Below, piece after piece: positions 34,300 through 41,871 of a DNA stretch of 64,000 bases. This DNA comes from Roseburia sp. CAG:10041_57. Lineage in GTDB: Bacteria; Bacillota; Clostridia; Lachnospirales; Lachnospiraceae. The notes under the pieces were generated by a model, which saw only the letters and a program-made list of their open reading frames with translations, did not search any database and had not been told where the DNA came from. Where the stretch lies: contig MNTL01000060.1 in NCBI GenBank assembly GCA_001916965.1, forward strand, positions 1 through 64,000, in the 5' to 3' direction. The position numbers and the translations under genes were made by a program. Numbering within the stretch: position 1 is the first letter of the stretch; every line of letters starts with the position of its first letter.

Positions 34300-34788
34300 T
34301 TATTTATTAAGTATCAGTACTGTGTCACCTGGACTTACTTCCTGATCTGTCACTGTTTCCACTGCCTGATAATCCGATGTATTGCACACAACCACAGGTG
34401 TGATCACATCATAACCTGCTCCTTTTATAGCATCCATATCAGCTTCAATCAGAAGCTCTCCCTTTTTCACGGAATCACCGTTGCCTTTATATGCAGTAAA
34501 ATGTTCTCCCTTTAGTGCAACCGTATCAAGTCCGATGTGTATCAGTATTTCTACACCTTCTGAAGTTATCATGCTTACTGCATGCATTGTATCAAACAAC
34601 ATCTCAATCTTACCATCAGCTGGCGCATAAATCTTACCTTCCGCAGGCATGATTGCAACGCCTTTTCCCAAAATCTCCTCTCCGAAAGTCGGATCGCTTA
34701 CATTGCTGATTGCAACTGCTTTCCCTTTTACTGGTGAACCTACCTCAATTCCTTTGTTTTTTTTCTTGCCAAAATTAAACACATTCAT
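34300..34788 (-). CDS. PTS glucose-family IIA protein
   Basis: 162-residue cytosolic phosphocarrier of the Crr family. It passes phosphate from HPr to the IICB permease. The two active-site histidines are visible in MLFDTMHAVSMITSEG and VEILIHIGLDTVAL (the latter phosphorylated). FTAYKGNGDSVKKGELLIE completes the fold. AAAGAGG lies just before ATG 34788. It lies 26 bases after the antiterminator gene, and IICB follows by 110 bases. In Firmicutes such IIA proteins also phosphorylate the antiterminator's regulatory domains. Confidence 0.95.
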   Translation of the reverse strand: MNVFNFGKKKNKGIEVGSPVKGKAVAISNVSDPTFGEEILGKGVAIMPAEGKIYAPADGKIEMLFDTMHAVSMITSEGVEILIHIGLDTVALKGEHFTAYKGNGDSVKKGELLIEADMDAIKGAGYDVITPVVVCNTSDYQAVETVTDQEVSPGDTVLILNK

Positions 34789-34814
34789 CCCTCTTTTCTG
34801 TATTGTGTTCAGAT

Positions 34815-35648
34815 TTATTCTGTCATACGCACACGTTTTATATGTATTGCAAGAAACATGATTTCCTCACCGGCAATCTTGCTGCCATATTCCTTTTCGA
34901 TATATGCCGCAACATGTTTACTGCATTCATATTCTTCCGGATACTTATTTTCCATCATCCTTGCAAATTCAATCTCCTCATCCTTCAACAGCTCATGCCG
35001 GTAAAGGCGCTGTACAAGAAACTTAAGATGAGTGACAAACCTCTCATAATGCAGGGATTCCTCATCAAACTCAATCCCCAGTTCCTGTTTAACCAGCTCT
35101 AAGATCTCCTGGATCATATTTGTCATTGCAAAAGTATCATTGATCGTTGTGTTATATTCTGCATTCACAAAATGGAGTGCTATAAATCCTGCCTCATCTT
35201 CCGGAAATTCTGTCCCTAACTTCTCATTCAAAAGATCAATTGCATATTTTCCCATCAGATATTCCTGGTGGTAAAACTTCTTAATCTCCCAAAGCAATGC
35301 ATTCTTTAGTTGAATTCCCTGTGACTGTCTTTGGATTGCAAAATTAATATGATCCATCAAAGTGATATATATGTTCTGATTCAATTGTACATTCAGATTT
35401 TTTCTGGCATAGGAGATAATATCACTGGTAATCTGCATATGCTCTAGCGGAATATTTTCTAAAACCTCCTGAAACTGTCTGGAAAGCTTTTCATTCTCGA
35501 TACGGAAAACCTTCTCTATCCTGCCCTCATCGATCAAATCCCCTGTATGCGCCTTAAAACCGATTCCTTTACCCATAATAACAACTTCCTGCCGGTTCAC
35601 GTCATATGCCGATATTACATTGTTATTAATCACTTTCTGGATAACCAT
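34815..35648 (-). CDS. BglG/LicT-type transcription antiterminator
   Basis: 277-residue RNA-binding regulator that binds RAT sites in nascent mRNA and blocks terminator folding when sugar is present. Residues 1-55 are the CAT RNA-binding domain (IQKVINNNVISAYDVNRQEV, MGKGIGF). PRD1 (about 65-170) has histidines in LMDHINFAI and ALHFVNAEY; PRD2 (about 172-277) in RFVTHLKFLV and LAIHIKRVRM. These are phosphorylated by HPr and the permease. Its leader contains a near-perfect LicT-class RAT at 35733-35760, so it controls its own unit. Confidence 0.95.
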   Translation of the reverse strand: MVIQKVINNNVISAYDVNRQEVVIMGKGIGFKAHTGDLIDEGRIEKVFRIENEKLSRQFQEVLENIPLEHMQITSDIISYARKNLNVQLNQNIYITLMDHINFAIQRQSQGIQLKNALLWEIKKFYHQEYLMGKYAIDLLNEKLGTEFPEDEAGFIALHFVNAEYNTTINDTFAMTNMIQEILELVKQELGIEFDEESLHYERFVTHLKFLVQRLYRHELLKDEEIEFARMMENKYPEEYECSKHVAAYIEKEYGSKIAGEEIMFLAIHIKRVRMTE

Positions 35649-35688
35649 ATTTCACTCCATTTTTATTTGATACAGGCTCTTTATATAG

Positions 35689-35738
35689 AAAAAACCAAAT
35701 TTTACAAAATCCAAGTAAGATATGTAAAATTTGGTTTT
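35689..35738 (-). terminator. Leader terminator overlapping the RAT
   Basis: A 15-bp perfect stem (AAAACCAAATTTTAC with GTAAAATTTGGTTTT) and a T6 tract. Its left arm shares six bases with the RAT, so the two structures exclude each other. Confidence 0.92.
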
Positions 35739-35760
35739 GCCTGTTTACCAGTAACAATCC
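35733..35760 (-). promoter_or_regulatory. RAT antiterminator site
   Basis: On the minus strand GGATTGTTACTG (35760-35749), a short loop, then CAGGCAAAACC ending at 35733. This matches the LicT/SacT-type ribonucleic antiterminator nearly base for base. Confidence 0.95.
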
Positions 35761-35784
35761 AATGTGTCTCTCTTATTTAAGAAA

Positions 35785-35813
35785 ATTTTAACACTATTTG
35801 TTCATTATGTCAA
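35785..35813 (-). promoter_or_regulatory. Promoter of the antiterminator-IIA-IICB unit
   Basis: Minus-strand TTGACA (35813-35808), 17 bases, TAAAAT (35790-35785). Transcription would begin about 20 bases before the RAT. Confidence 0.8.
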
Positions 35814-35988
35814 TATTTATTCTGAATATTTTTCCTTCTTTGTAAATATCGACTATACATCTTTCGAAAATACTATGTATAATCACCAATTTTTTTATAT
35901 TCATTGTTTTAATGTAAGCAAAATAACAGTTCCCCTAGCTGTGAATACCATGCCATCTCAGTACTGAAGTCCAACTCCGTCCGGTATT
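35814..35988. other. Unassigned spacer between ptsH and the antiterminator promoter
   Basis: About 175 A+T-rich bases after ptsH. I see no gene, no convincing ptsH terminator and no second RAT. A loose TATACAT...ATGTATA inverted repeat near 35855 is the only structure. Confidence 0.5.
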
Positions 35989-36246
35989 TTATAAATTTGC
36001 TTCAAAGAAAGCTTTTAACGCATCATATGCTGCCTCTTCATCAGCACCTTCTACTGTTACAGTCACAGTCTGGTCTTTTTTAATCCCCATACTCATAACT
36101 GCCATCAGACGACTTGCATCAATAACCCTTCCATCTTTTTCAAGAGTTACTTTACTTTCAAAATTTTTAACCTCTTTTACAAGCATTCCCGCCGGTCTTG
36201 CATGAATTCCCAATTCATCCTTTACTGTGTAATTGAATGATTTCAT
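35989..36246 (-). CDS. ptsH: HPr phosphocarrier, Arg at position 46
   Basis: 85-residue PTS phosphocarrier; His15 is in ELGIHARPAGML. GGAGG eight bases before ATG 36246 decides the start; an ATG at 36252 is too close. Counting from that start, position 46, normally the serine phosphorylated by HPr kinase, is Arg (sequence IDASRLMAVMSMG), with a Ser at 45. Catabolite control through Ser46-P may therefore be absent or shifted. Many clostridia carry more than one HPr; this may be a transport-dedicated one. It lies 18 bases after ptsI. Confidence 0.95.
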   Translation of the reverse strand: MKSFNYTVKDELGIHARPAGMLVKEVKNFESKVTLEKDGRVIDASRLMAVMSMGIKKDQTVTVTVEGADEEAAYDALKAFFEANL

Positions 36247-36264
36247 TTTCATTTCCTCCTTAGA

Positions 36265-37884
36265 CTATGCATTTATTATTTTATCTCTTACAGGCAGTAC
36301 CATCGCAGGTGATACCGATAATTCATCAATTCCCATTTTCATGAATGTTTCTGTCAAAGTCAGATCCGCTCCAAGCTCCCCACAAATTCCTGCCCAGATA
36401 CCTTCTCTGTGTGCACTGTTAATAACCATCCGGATCATTTTGAGCACAGCCGGATGATGTGGATCATAGAAACGGTCAAGCTTTGCATTCTGCCTGTCAA
36501 CAGCAAGAGTATACTGCGTCAGATCATTTGTTCCAATACTGAAGAAGTCTACTTCTTTTGCAAGATCATCTGCAATCATGACTGCTGCCGGAGTCTCAAT
36601 CATGATTCCAAATTCAACATCTTTAAATGGCAGCCCCTCTGCAGACAATTCTGCTTTCAATCCTTCCATCATTTCTTTTACTTTTTGCACTTCCCATACG
36701 GATGCGATCATGGGAACCATAATGGAAATATTACCAAACGCACTGGCCCTCAGCAACGCTCTTAACTGTGTCCTAAATATTTCAGGCTGACTCAGACAGA
36801 TTCTCACTGCACGATACCCCAATGCAGGATTATCCTCATGGTCAAGTCCAAAATAATCAATCTGCTTGTCCGCCCCGATATCTAATGTACGGATAATCAC
36901 CTTTTTCCCTGCCATCACCTCTGCAACTGTTTTATAGGAGCGGAACTGTTCTTCCTCTGTTGGGAAATGGTCACTCTGAAGATATAAAAATTCACTTCTG
37001 AAAAGTCCGATTCCTTCTGCATCATTCTGTAAAACAGCTCCCAGGTCTTTTACCTCACCAATATTGGCATAAAGCCTGATCTTTTTCCCTTCTTTCGTAA
37101 CAGTCGGTTTTCCCTTTAACTGCTGTAATAATTCCTCATGCCGCTTCTCATCCTGCTGTTTTCTCACATATTCTTTTAATACGTCTTCTTCCGGATCAAG
37201 AATCACAATCCCTTTAAAACCATCTACAATCGCAGACTTCCCATTCACTTCTTTTGGAATTGCGGTCGATACCAATGCCGGAATATTCATGGTTCTGGCA
37301 AGAATCGCTGTATGTGAATTTGCTGAACCCTGTCTTGTCACAAATGCAAGCACCCTTTCACGGTCCAACTGGATTGTTTCACTTGGAGCAAGATCATCTG
37401 CTACAATAATATATTTTTCCTTTTCCTCTTCGGATGTATGTATGTTTTCTTCCTTCCTGGACAAAATACGAATCACACGCTCAGATATATCTTTTACATC
37501 TGCAGCACGTTCCTTCATATAATCATCATTCATTTCTGCAAACATCCTGGCAAAATTATCTCCTGTCGCTGCCACTGCAAATTCTGCATTCACAGCTTGT
37601 ACCTCTATGATGTTATGGATTGAATCCAGATAATCTTCATCTTCTAACATCATCTGATGTACTTCAAAAATTGCTGCATTTGCTTCTCCGACTTCTTTGA
37701 CCGCCTTATCATAAAGTTCCTTTAATTCCTGTGCCGCCTGATCTCTGGCTGCTTCAAAACGTTCGATTTCCGCCTGTACATCATTAATCTTCACACGTCT
37801 TACCACATTGGTTTCTTTAGAAATTTCTTTGATTTTTCCAATCGCAATTCCTCTGAATGCAATTTTTCCATTTATGTTCTGCAT
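36265..37884 (-). CDS. ptsI: PTS enzyme I
   Basis: 539-residue phosphoenolpyruvate-protein phosphotransferase; it takes phosphate from PEP onto a histidine and hands it to HPr. The active-site motif GSANSHTAILARTMNIPALV lies at about residues 186-205. The PEP-binding barrel shows GIGLFRSEFLY, RTLDIGADK, GYRAVRICL, and the C-terminal GICGELGAD with its conserved Cys. GGAGGGG precedes the ATG. Its long leader has a consensus promoter, a RAT-like element and a terminator, so expression is probably switched by the same antiterminator. Confidence 0.97.
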   Translation of the reverse strand: MQNINGKIAFRGIAIGKIKEISKETNVVRRVKINDVQAEIERFEAARDQAAQELKELYDKAVKEVGEANAAIFEVHQMMLEDEDYLDSIHNIIEVQAVNAEFAVAATGDNFARMFAEMNDDYMKERAADVKDISERVIRILSRKEENIHTSEEEKEKYIIVADDLAPSETIQLDRERVLAFVTRQGSANSHTAILARTMNIPALVSTAIPKEVNGKSAIVDGFKGIVILDPEEDVLKEYVRKQQDEKRHEELLQQLKGKPTVTKEGKKIRLYANIGEVKDLGAVLQNDAEGIGLFRSEFLYLQSDHFPTEEEQFRSYKTVAEVMAGKKVIIRTLDIGADKQIDYFGLDHEDNPALGYRAVRICLSQPEIFRTQLRALLRASAFGNISIMVPMIASVWEVQKVKEMMEGLKAELSAEGLPFKDVEFGIMIETPAAVMIADDLAKEVDFFSIGTNDLTQYTLAVDRQNAKLDRFYDPHHPAVLKMIRMVINSAHREGIWAGICGELGADLTLTETFMKMGIDELSVSPAMVLPVRDKIINA

Positions 37885-37943
37885 TTGTCCCCTCCTCTCT
37901 GAATAACAAACCGCAATATTTCACCACTTCTGCTGCAAAAACC

Positions 37944-37991
37944 AAAAAACCGAAAAAGTGTACGCAGCCATAAGCGTATTACTTTTCCGGT
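37944..37991 (-). terminator. Attenuator hairpin in the ptsI leader
   Basis: Minus-strand ACCGGAAAAGTAATACGC pairs with GCGTACACTTTTTCGGT (a few mismatches), followed by TTTTTT. It stands about 60 bases before the ptsI start and 40 past the likely start of transcription, so it must be overcome for ptsI to be expressed. Confidence 0.8.
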
Positions 37992-38017
37992 TTAGTACAT
38001 TTGCATGTGAACTATCC
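37989..38017 (-). promoter_or_regulatory. RAT-like element in the ptsI leader
   Basis: Minus-strand GGATAGTTCACATG... (from 38017) through ...ATGTACTAAACC (to 37989). It keeps GGAT-GT at the start and AAACC at the end of the LicT RAT, has ACAT/ATGT as the inner stem, and overlaps the 5' arm of the attenuator. It is diverged from the 35733-35760 site. Confidence 0.5.
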
Positions 38018-38032
38018 TTCAAATATATTTTT

Positions 38033-38061
38033 ATTATATATTTTTTACATTTTTTTGTCAA
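38033..38061 (-). promoter_or_regulatory. Consensus promoter of ptsI-ptsH
   Basis: Minus-strand TTGACA (38061-38056), 17 bases, TATAAT (38038-38033): a perfect match to the sigma-A consensus with ideal spacing. Confidence 0.85.
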
Positions 38062-38142
38062 TGCTTAAGTTATTATATGACAATTTTGCATAACTTACCT
38101 TACCTTTTTATCTGTAAGGATTCCCCTCTTTCCGTTTTACTT

Positions 38143-39938
38143 TATAGTATTCTATAGCATTATTTCAGAAGTGTGATATACTCTATTCAGGAGGGATTTG
38201 TCATGAAAGTAACTACATCAAAATCCAAAAATTCGGAATCATTTTACATTGCCAAAAGTTATATCAATAACAAGGGAAAAAGCACTTCTGTAAATGTACG
38301 CAAACTTGGTACGCTCAAGGAGCTTTTGATTGATCATGGTCCAACACGTGATGATGTTATGAGATGGGCAAAAGAAGAAGCCCGCCTGGAAACTCTGAAA
38401 TATAAAAAAGAACAGCAGACAAAAGCTGTCCCTGTCACCTTTCACGCTGATCAGAAACTTGATTATGACCAGCATGTTCTGTATCATGGTGGATACCTTT
38501 TTCCACAAGCTTTCTATTACCGGCTTCAGCTCGATAAAACCTGCCGTAAATTAAGAGAGAAACATAAATTCAAATATGACATCAACGCAATCCTTTCTGA
38601 TCTTATCTATGCAAGGATCCTTGAACCGGCCAGTAAGCGTTCCTCTTACAAAACCGCTTCAGAGTTTCTTGAAAAACCTTCTTACCAGCTGCATGACTTG
38701 TACCGCTCCCTGGATGTGCTTGGAAAGGAATCCGATTTTATCCAGTCAGAAGTATATAAAAACAGCCATCTTCTTGGAAAAAGAAACGACAAGATCCTCT
38801 ATTATGATTGTACGAATTACTACTTTGAGATTGAACAGGAAGATGGTGACAAAAAGTACGGAAAAAGTAAGGAACATCGCCCAAATCCAATCATCCAAAT
38901 GGGAATGTTTATGGATGGAGACGGCATTCCTCTTGCTTTTTCTCTATTCCCAGGAAATGCAAATGAGCAGACTTCCTTAAAACCACTAGAAACAAAAGTT
39001 CTTCAGGATTTCGGCTGTACTAAGTTTATCTATTGCAGTGATGCAGGGCTTGGTTCAGAGGCAATCAAAAGAATAAACCATGCTGGTGAACGCGCTTTTA
39101 TCGTTACTCAGTCCATCAAAAAGTTAAACAAGGATGAAAAAAAGTGGGCCTTAGATAAAAAGGATTTAGACGTGTATCGGATGATGCGCCTGTGAACCTT
39201 TCTGAAATCCCAGAAGATGATAATGAACTGTATTATAAAAACGAACCCTATACGCCTCATACTTTGCATCAACGGCTGATTGTGACGTATTCCCCAAAGT
39301 ACGCAAGATATCAGAAGTCCATACGGGATGCCCAGGTAGAACGCGCTGAAAAAATGCTCCGTATCGGTACGGTAAAGAAGGAACGCCGAAATCCGAATGA
39401 TCCTGCTCGATTCATAGGGAAAATCGCAGCAACCGAAGACGGAGAAGCTGCAAAGATCCACAATTATCTGGACACAGAAAAAGTCGAACAAGAAGCCTTA
39501 TATGATGGGATGTATGCAGTAACAACAGACCTCCTGGACGATGATGTAAAAGACATTTTGAAAGTCAGCGAAGGCCGTTGGGAAATCGAGGAATGTTTTC
39601 GAATCATGAAAACTGATTTTGAAGCAAGACCAGTATTTCTCCATGACGATATACGTATAAAAGCTCATTTTCTTATCTGTTTCCTTGCGTTAGTGCTATA
39701 TCGATACCTTGAAAGAGATTTGAAAAATGCGTTCAGCTGCGAGGCCATTCTTGGTAAATTAAGAACGATGAATTTCGCCGATATTCAAGAACAGGGCTTT
39801 ATTCCACTTTACACTCGAGACAAGTTAACTGATGCGTTGCACAACATTTGTGGCTTTGAAACGGATTATAAATTTATCACAAAAAGACAAATGAAAAACA
39901 TTCAGAAAAAGAGTAAAGGTGGGGAATAAAATACTATA
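38143..39938 (+). mobile_element. IS1634-like insertion sequence (tentative ends)
   Basis: About 1.8 kb around a broken transposase. Possible terminal inverted repeats are TATAGTATTCTAT (38143-38155) and ATAAAATACTATA (39926-39938), matching at 12 of 13. No clear target-site duplication is visible at those ends, so the limits are provisional. It lies between the ptsI promoter and the small membrane protein gene. Confidence 0.5.
38203..39929 (+). pseudogene. IS1634-family DDE transposase, frameshifted
   Basis: Two frames give one transposase of about 575 residues. The first runs from ATG 38203 (GGAGGG eight bases before) to a stop at 39195; the second continues in the -1 frame to 39929. The catalytic aspartates are in LYYDCTNYYFEIE and IYCSDAGLGS, and the glutamate region is GRWEIEECFRIMKTDFEARP. 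The frames join at GATAAAAAGGATTT (39155-39167): reading AAA GGA TTT in the second frame restores KGFRRVSDDAPVNLSEI, so one A was probably lost from an A6 run. Programmed slippage on AAAAAG is a less likely alternative. Confidence 0.88.
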
Positions 39939-39950
39939 TTCTAAAGCAAT

Positions 39951-39992
39951 GCAAAATAAAAGAGGAACCTGCGCGGCTCCTCTTTGGCTGTG
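39951..39992 (-). terminator. Dispersed terminator-like repeat, copy 2
   Basis: On the minus strand AAAGAGGA and TCCTCTTT form the stem around GCC...GGT, with TTTTATTTT after it. It lies 45 bases past the small membrane protein stop and should end that transcript. It matches 32594-32635 at 39 of 42 bases. Confidence 0.75.
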
Positions 39993-40036
39993 TGATATAA
40001 GTGAAAGGAAAAGTTTTTATCTATACAAAAATTTCC

Positions 40037-40153
40037 TTATACCCGTTGTTTGGTTTGTTCCTTTAATTCTATTCTGGCGAGTCTCCTTACAAGGCTCTTC
40101 AATACCATATATCCGACACCGACCAGAACTGTGATAACAATAGCATTTGCCAT
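40037..40153 (-). CDS. Small membrane protein behind a DtxR-type box
   Basis: 38 residues: MANAIVITVLVGVGYMVLKS then LVRRLARIELKEQTKQRV. One N-terminal membrane helix followed by a basic tail, the layout of FeoB-associated small proteins, but without their cysteine-rich tail. AAGGTGA six bases before the ATG and a terminator downstream support a real gene. The promoter region overlaps a 19-bp DtxR/IdeR-like box, so it is probably switched by iron or manganese. I do not recognise the family; a transporter accessory peptide or a small regulatory membrane protein is possible. Confidence 0.6.
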   Translation of the reverse strand: MANAIVITVLVGVGYMVLKSLVRRLARIELKEQTKQRV

Positions 40154-40217
40154 ATGAATCACCTTACCTTTCTGTTGGGAAGAATTCCTCTCTTACCGAT
40201 ATCTTTTCTTGACAATA

Positions 40218-40236
40218 TTAGGTTAGCATAAACTAA
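40218..40236. promoter_or_regulatory. DtxR/IdeR-like metal-repressor box
   Basis: TTAGGTTAGCATAAACTAA matches the DtxR/IdeR consensus TTAGGTTAGGCTAACCTAA at 16 of 19 positions, with the left half perfect. It covers the -10 region of the minus-strand promoter. Confidence 0.6.
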
Positions 40237-40248
40237 CTAAAGTGTCAA
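40220..40248 (-). promoter_or_regulatory. Promoter of the small membrane protein
   Basis: Minus-strand TTGACA (40248-40243), 17 bases, TAACCT (40225-40220). A second TTGACA at 40263-40258 pairs with TTAGTT (40240-40235). Both -10 elements fall in the metal box. Confidence 0.55.
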
Positions 40249-40277
40249 TAGACTATTTGTCAATTTCCATATATAAT
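40249..40277 (+). promoter_or_regulatory. Promoter of the ABC-F gene
   Basis: TAGACT (40249-40254), 17 bases, perfect TATAAT (40272-40277), 38 bases before ATG 40316. The metal box is just upstream and may or may not affect it. Confidence 0.5.
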
Positions 40278-40315
40278 TCTTGTGAGTAATCATACACAGA
40301 AAGGTTTAATGAACG

Positions 40316-41869
40316 ATGAGTATTTTAAATGTAGAGAATCTTTCCCACGGTTTTGGGGACAGAACTATTTTCACCAATGTATCCTTCCGTCTCCTGAAAG
40401 GCGAACACATCGGTCTTGTAGGCGCTAACGGAGAAGGTAAGTCTACTTTCATGAATATTATTACCGGTAAATTAATGCCGGATGAAGGTAAAGTAGAATG
40501 GGCTAAGAATGTACGTGTAGGCTATCTCGACCAGCATACCGCTCTTCAGAAAGGCATGACAATCCGTGATGTACTTGCTTCTGCTTTTGATTTCCTATAT
40601 GAGATGGAATCACGTATGAATGAAATCTGTGACAAAATGGGTGAGGCTTCTGAGGCAGAACTGGAAGAATATATGGAAGAACTGGGAACTATTCAGGAAC
40701 TTCTCACACAGCATGATTTCTACATGATTGATTCCAAGATTGAAGAAGTAGCCAGAGCATTAGGTCTGTTAGATGTTGGTCTGGATGCAGACGTCACCGA
40801 TTTGAGTGGTGGTCAGCGTACCAAGGTTCTGCTTGCCAAACTGTTACTGGAGAAGCCGGATATCCTGCTTCTGGATGAGCCGACCAACTATCTGGATGTG
40901 AATCATATCGAATGGCTCAAACGTTATTTACAGGAATACGAAAATGCCTTCATTCTGATCTCACATGATATTCCTTTTCTGAACAGTGTCATTAACATTA
41001 TTTATCATATGGATAATGCACAGCTCACCCGTTATGTCGGTGACTATGACAAGTTCCAGGAAGTCTATGCCATGAAAAAGGCACAATTAGAAGCAGCATA
41101 TAATAAACAGCAAAAAGAAATTGCTGATCTGAAAGATTTCGTTGCCCGTAATAAGGCAAGAGTTGCAACCAGAAATATGGCAATGTCCCGTCAGAAGAAG
41201 CTGGATAAAATGGATGTTATCGAGCTTGCAGCCGAGAAACCAAAGCCAGAATTTCACTTTAAGGAAGCCAGAACCAGTGGCAGATATATCTTTACTGCCA
41301 AGAGTCTGGTCATCGGCTATGATGAAGCCCTCTCCAAACCTCTGAACCTTTCTATGGAAAGAGGACAGAAAATCGTACTGACAGGTGCTAATGGTATTGG
41401 TAAAACGACCCTGCTAAAGAGCATACTGGGACTTATCCCTGCGCTCAATGGCGGCGTGGAATTGGGTGACTATCTGGAGATTGGTTACTTTGAACAGGAA
41501 ATGGATCAGTCTGTTACCACGACATGTATTGAAGAGATATGGAAAGATTTCCCATCTTTAAGCCAGTATGAAGTACGTAGTGCTCTTGCCAAATGTGGTC
41601 TGACCACCAAGCATATCGAGAGTAAAGTCAAGGTATTAAGCGGTGGTGAACAGGCAAAGGTCAGATTGTGCAAGCTGATTAACAAGCCGACAAATATACT
41701 GCTTCTGGACGAGCCTACCAATCACCTGGATGTAGATGCCAAGTCAGAATTAAAGAGAGCTCTTATGGAATACAAAGGAAGTATTCTTATGGTCTGCCAT
41801 GAACCTGATTTCTATGACGGACTGGCAACAGACGTATGGGATTGCTCACAGTGGAGCCTTAAAATATAA
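40316..41869 (+). CDS. ABC-F family ATPase (YbiT-like)
   Basis: 517-residue soluble protein with two ATPase domains and no membrane part. First domain: Walker A VGANGEGKSTF, signature LSGGQRTK, Walker B ILLLDEPTNYLD. Second: GANGIGKTTLL, LSGGEQAK, ILLLDEPTNHLD. The linker (KAQLEAAYNKQQKEIADLKD...NKARVATRNMAMSRQKKLD) is the P-site tRNA interaction motif, so it acts on ribosomes as a translation factor. Some ABC-F proteins give antibiotic resistance; this general form does not point to that. GAAAGG lies 11 bases before the ATG. It ends two bases from the convergent mraY-like gene. Confidence 0.93.
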   Translation: MSILNVENLSHGFGDRTIFTNVSFRLLKGEHIGLVGANGEGKSTFMNIITGKLMPDEGKVEWAKNVRVGYLDQHTALQKGMTIRDVLASAFDFLYEMESRMNEICDKMGEASEAELEEYMEELGTIQELLTQHDFYMIDSKIEEVARALGLLDVGLDADVTDLSGGQRTKVLLAKLLLEKPDILLLDEPTNYLDVNHIEWLKRYLQEYENAFILISHDIPFLNSVINIIYHMDNAQLTRYVGDYDKFQEVYAMKKAQLEAAYNKQQKEIADLKDFVARNKARVATRNMAMSRQKKLDKMDVIELAAEKPKPEFHFKEARTSGRYIFTAKSLVIGYDEALSKPLNLSMERGQKIVLTGANGIGKTTLLKSILGLIPALNGGVELGDYLEIGYFEQEMDQSVTTTCIEEIWKDFPSLSQYEVRSALAKCGLTTKHIESKVKVLSGGEQAKVRLCKLINKPTNILLLDEPTNHLDVDAKSELKRALMEYKGSILMVCHEPDFYDGLATDVWDCSQWSLKI

Positions 41870-41871
41870 AT

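Noticed and set aside
38135..39946. Target-site duplication of the IS
   Set aside because: The eight bases outside the two proposed inverted repeats do not match, so no duplication is claimed and the ends stay tentative.
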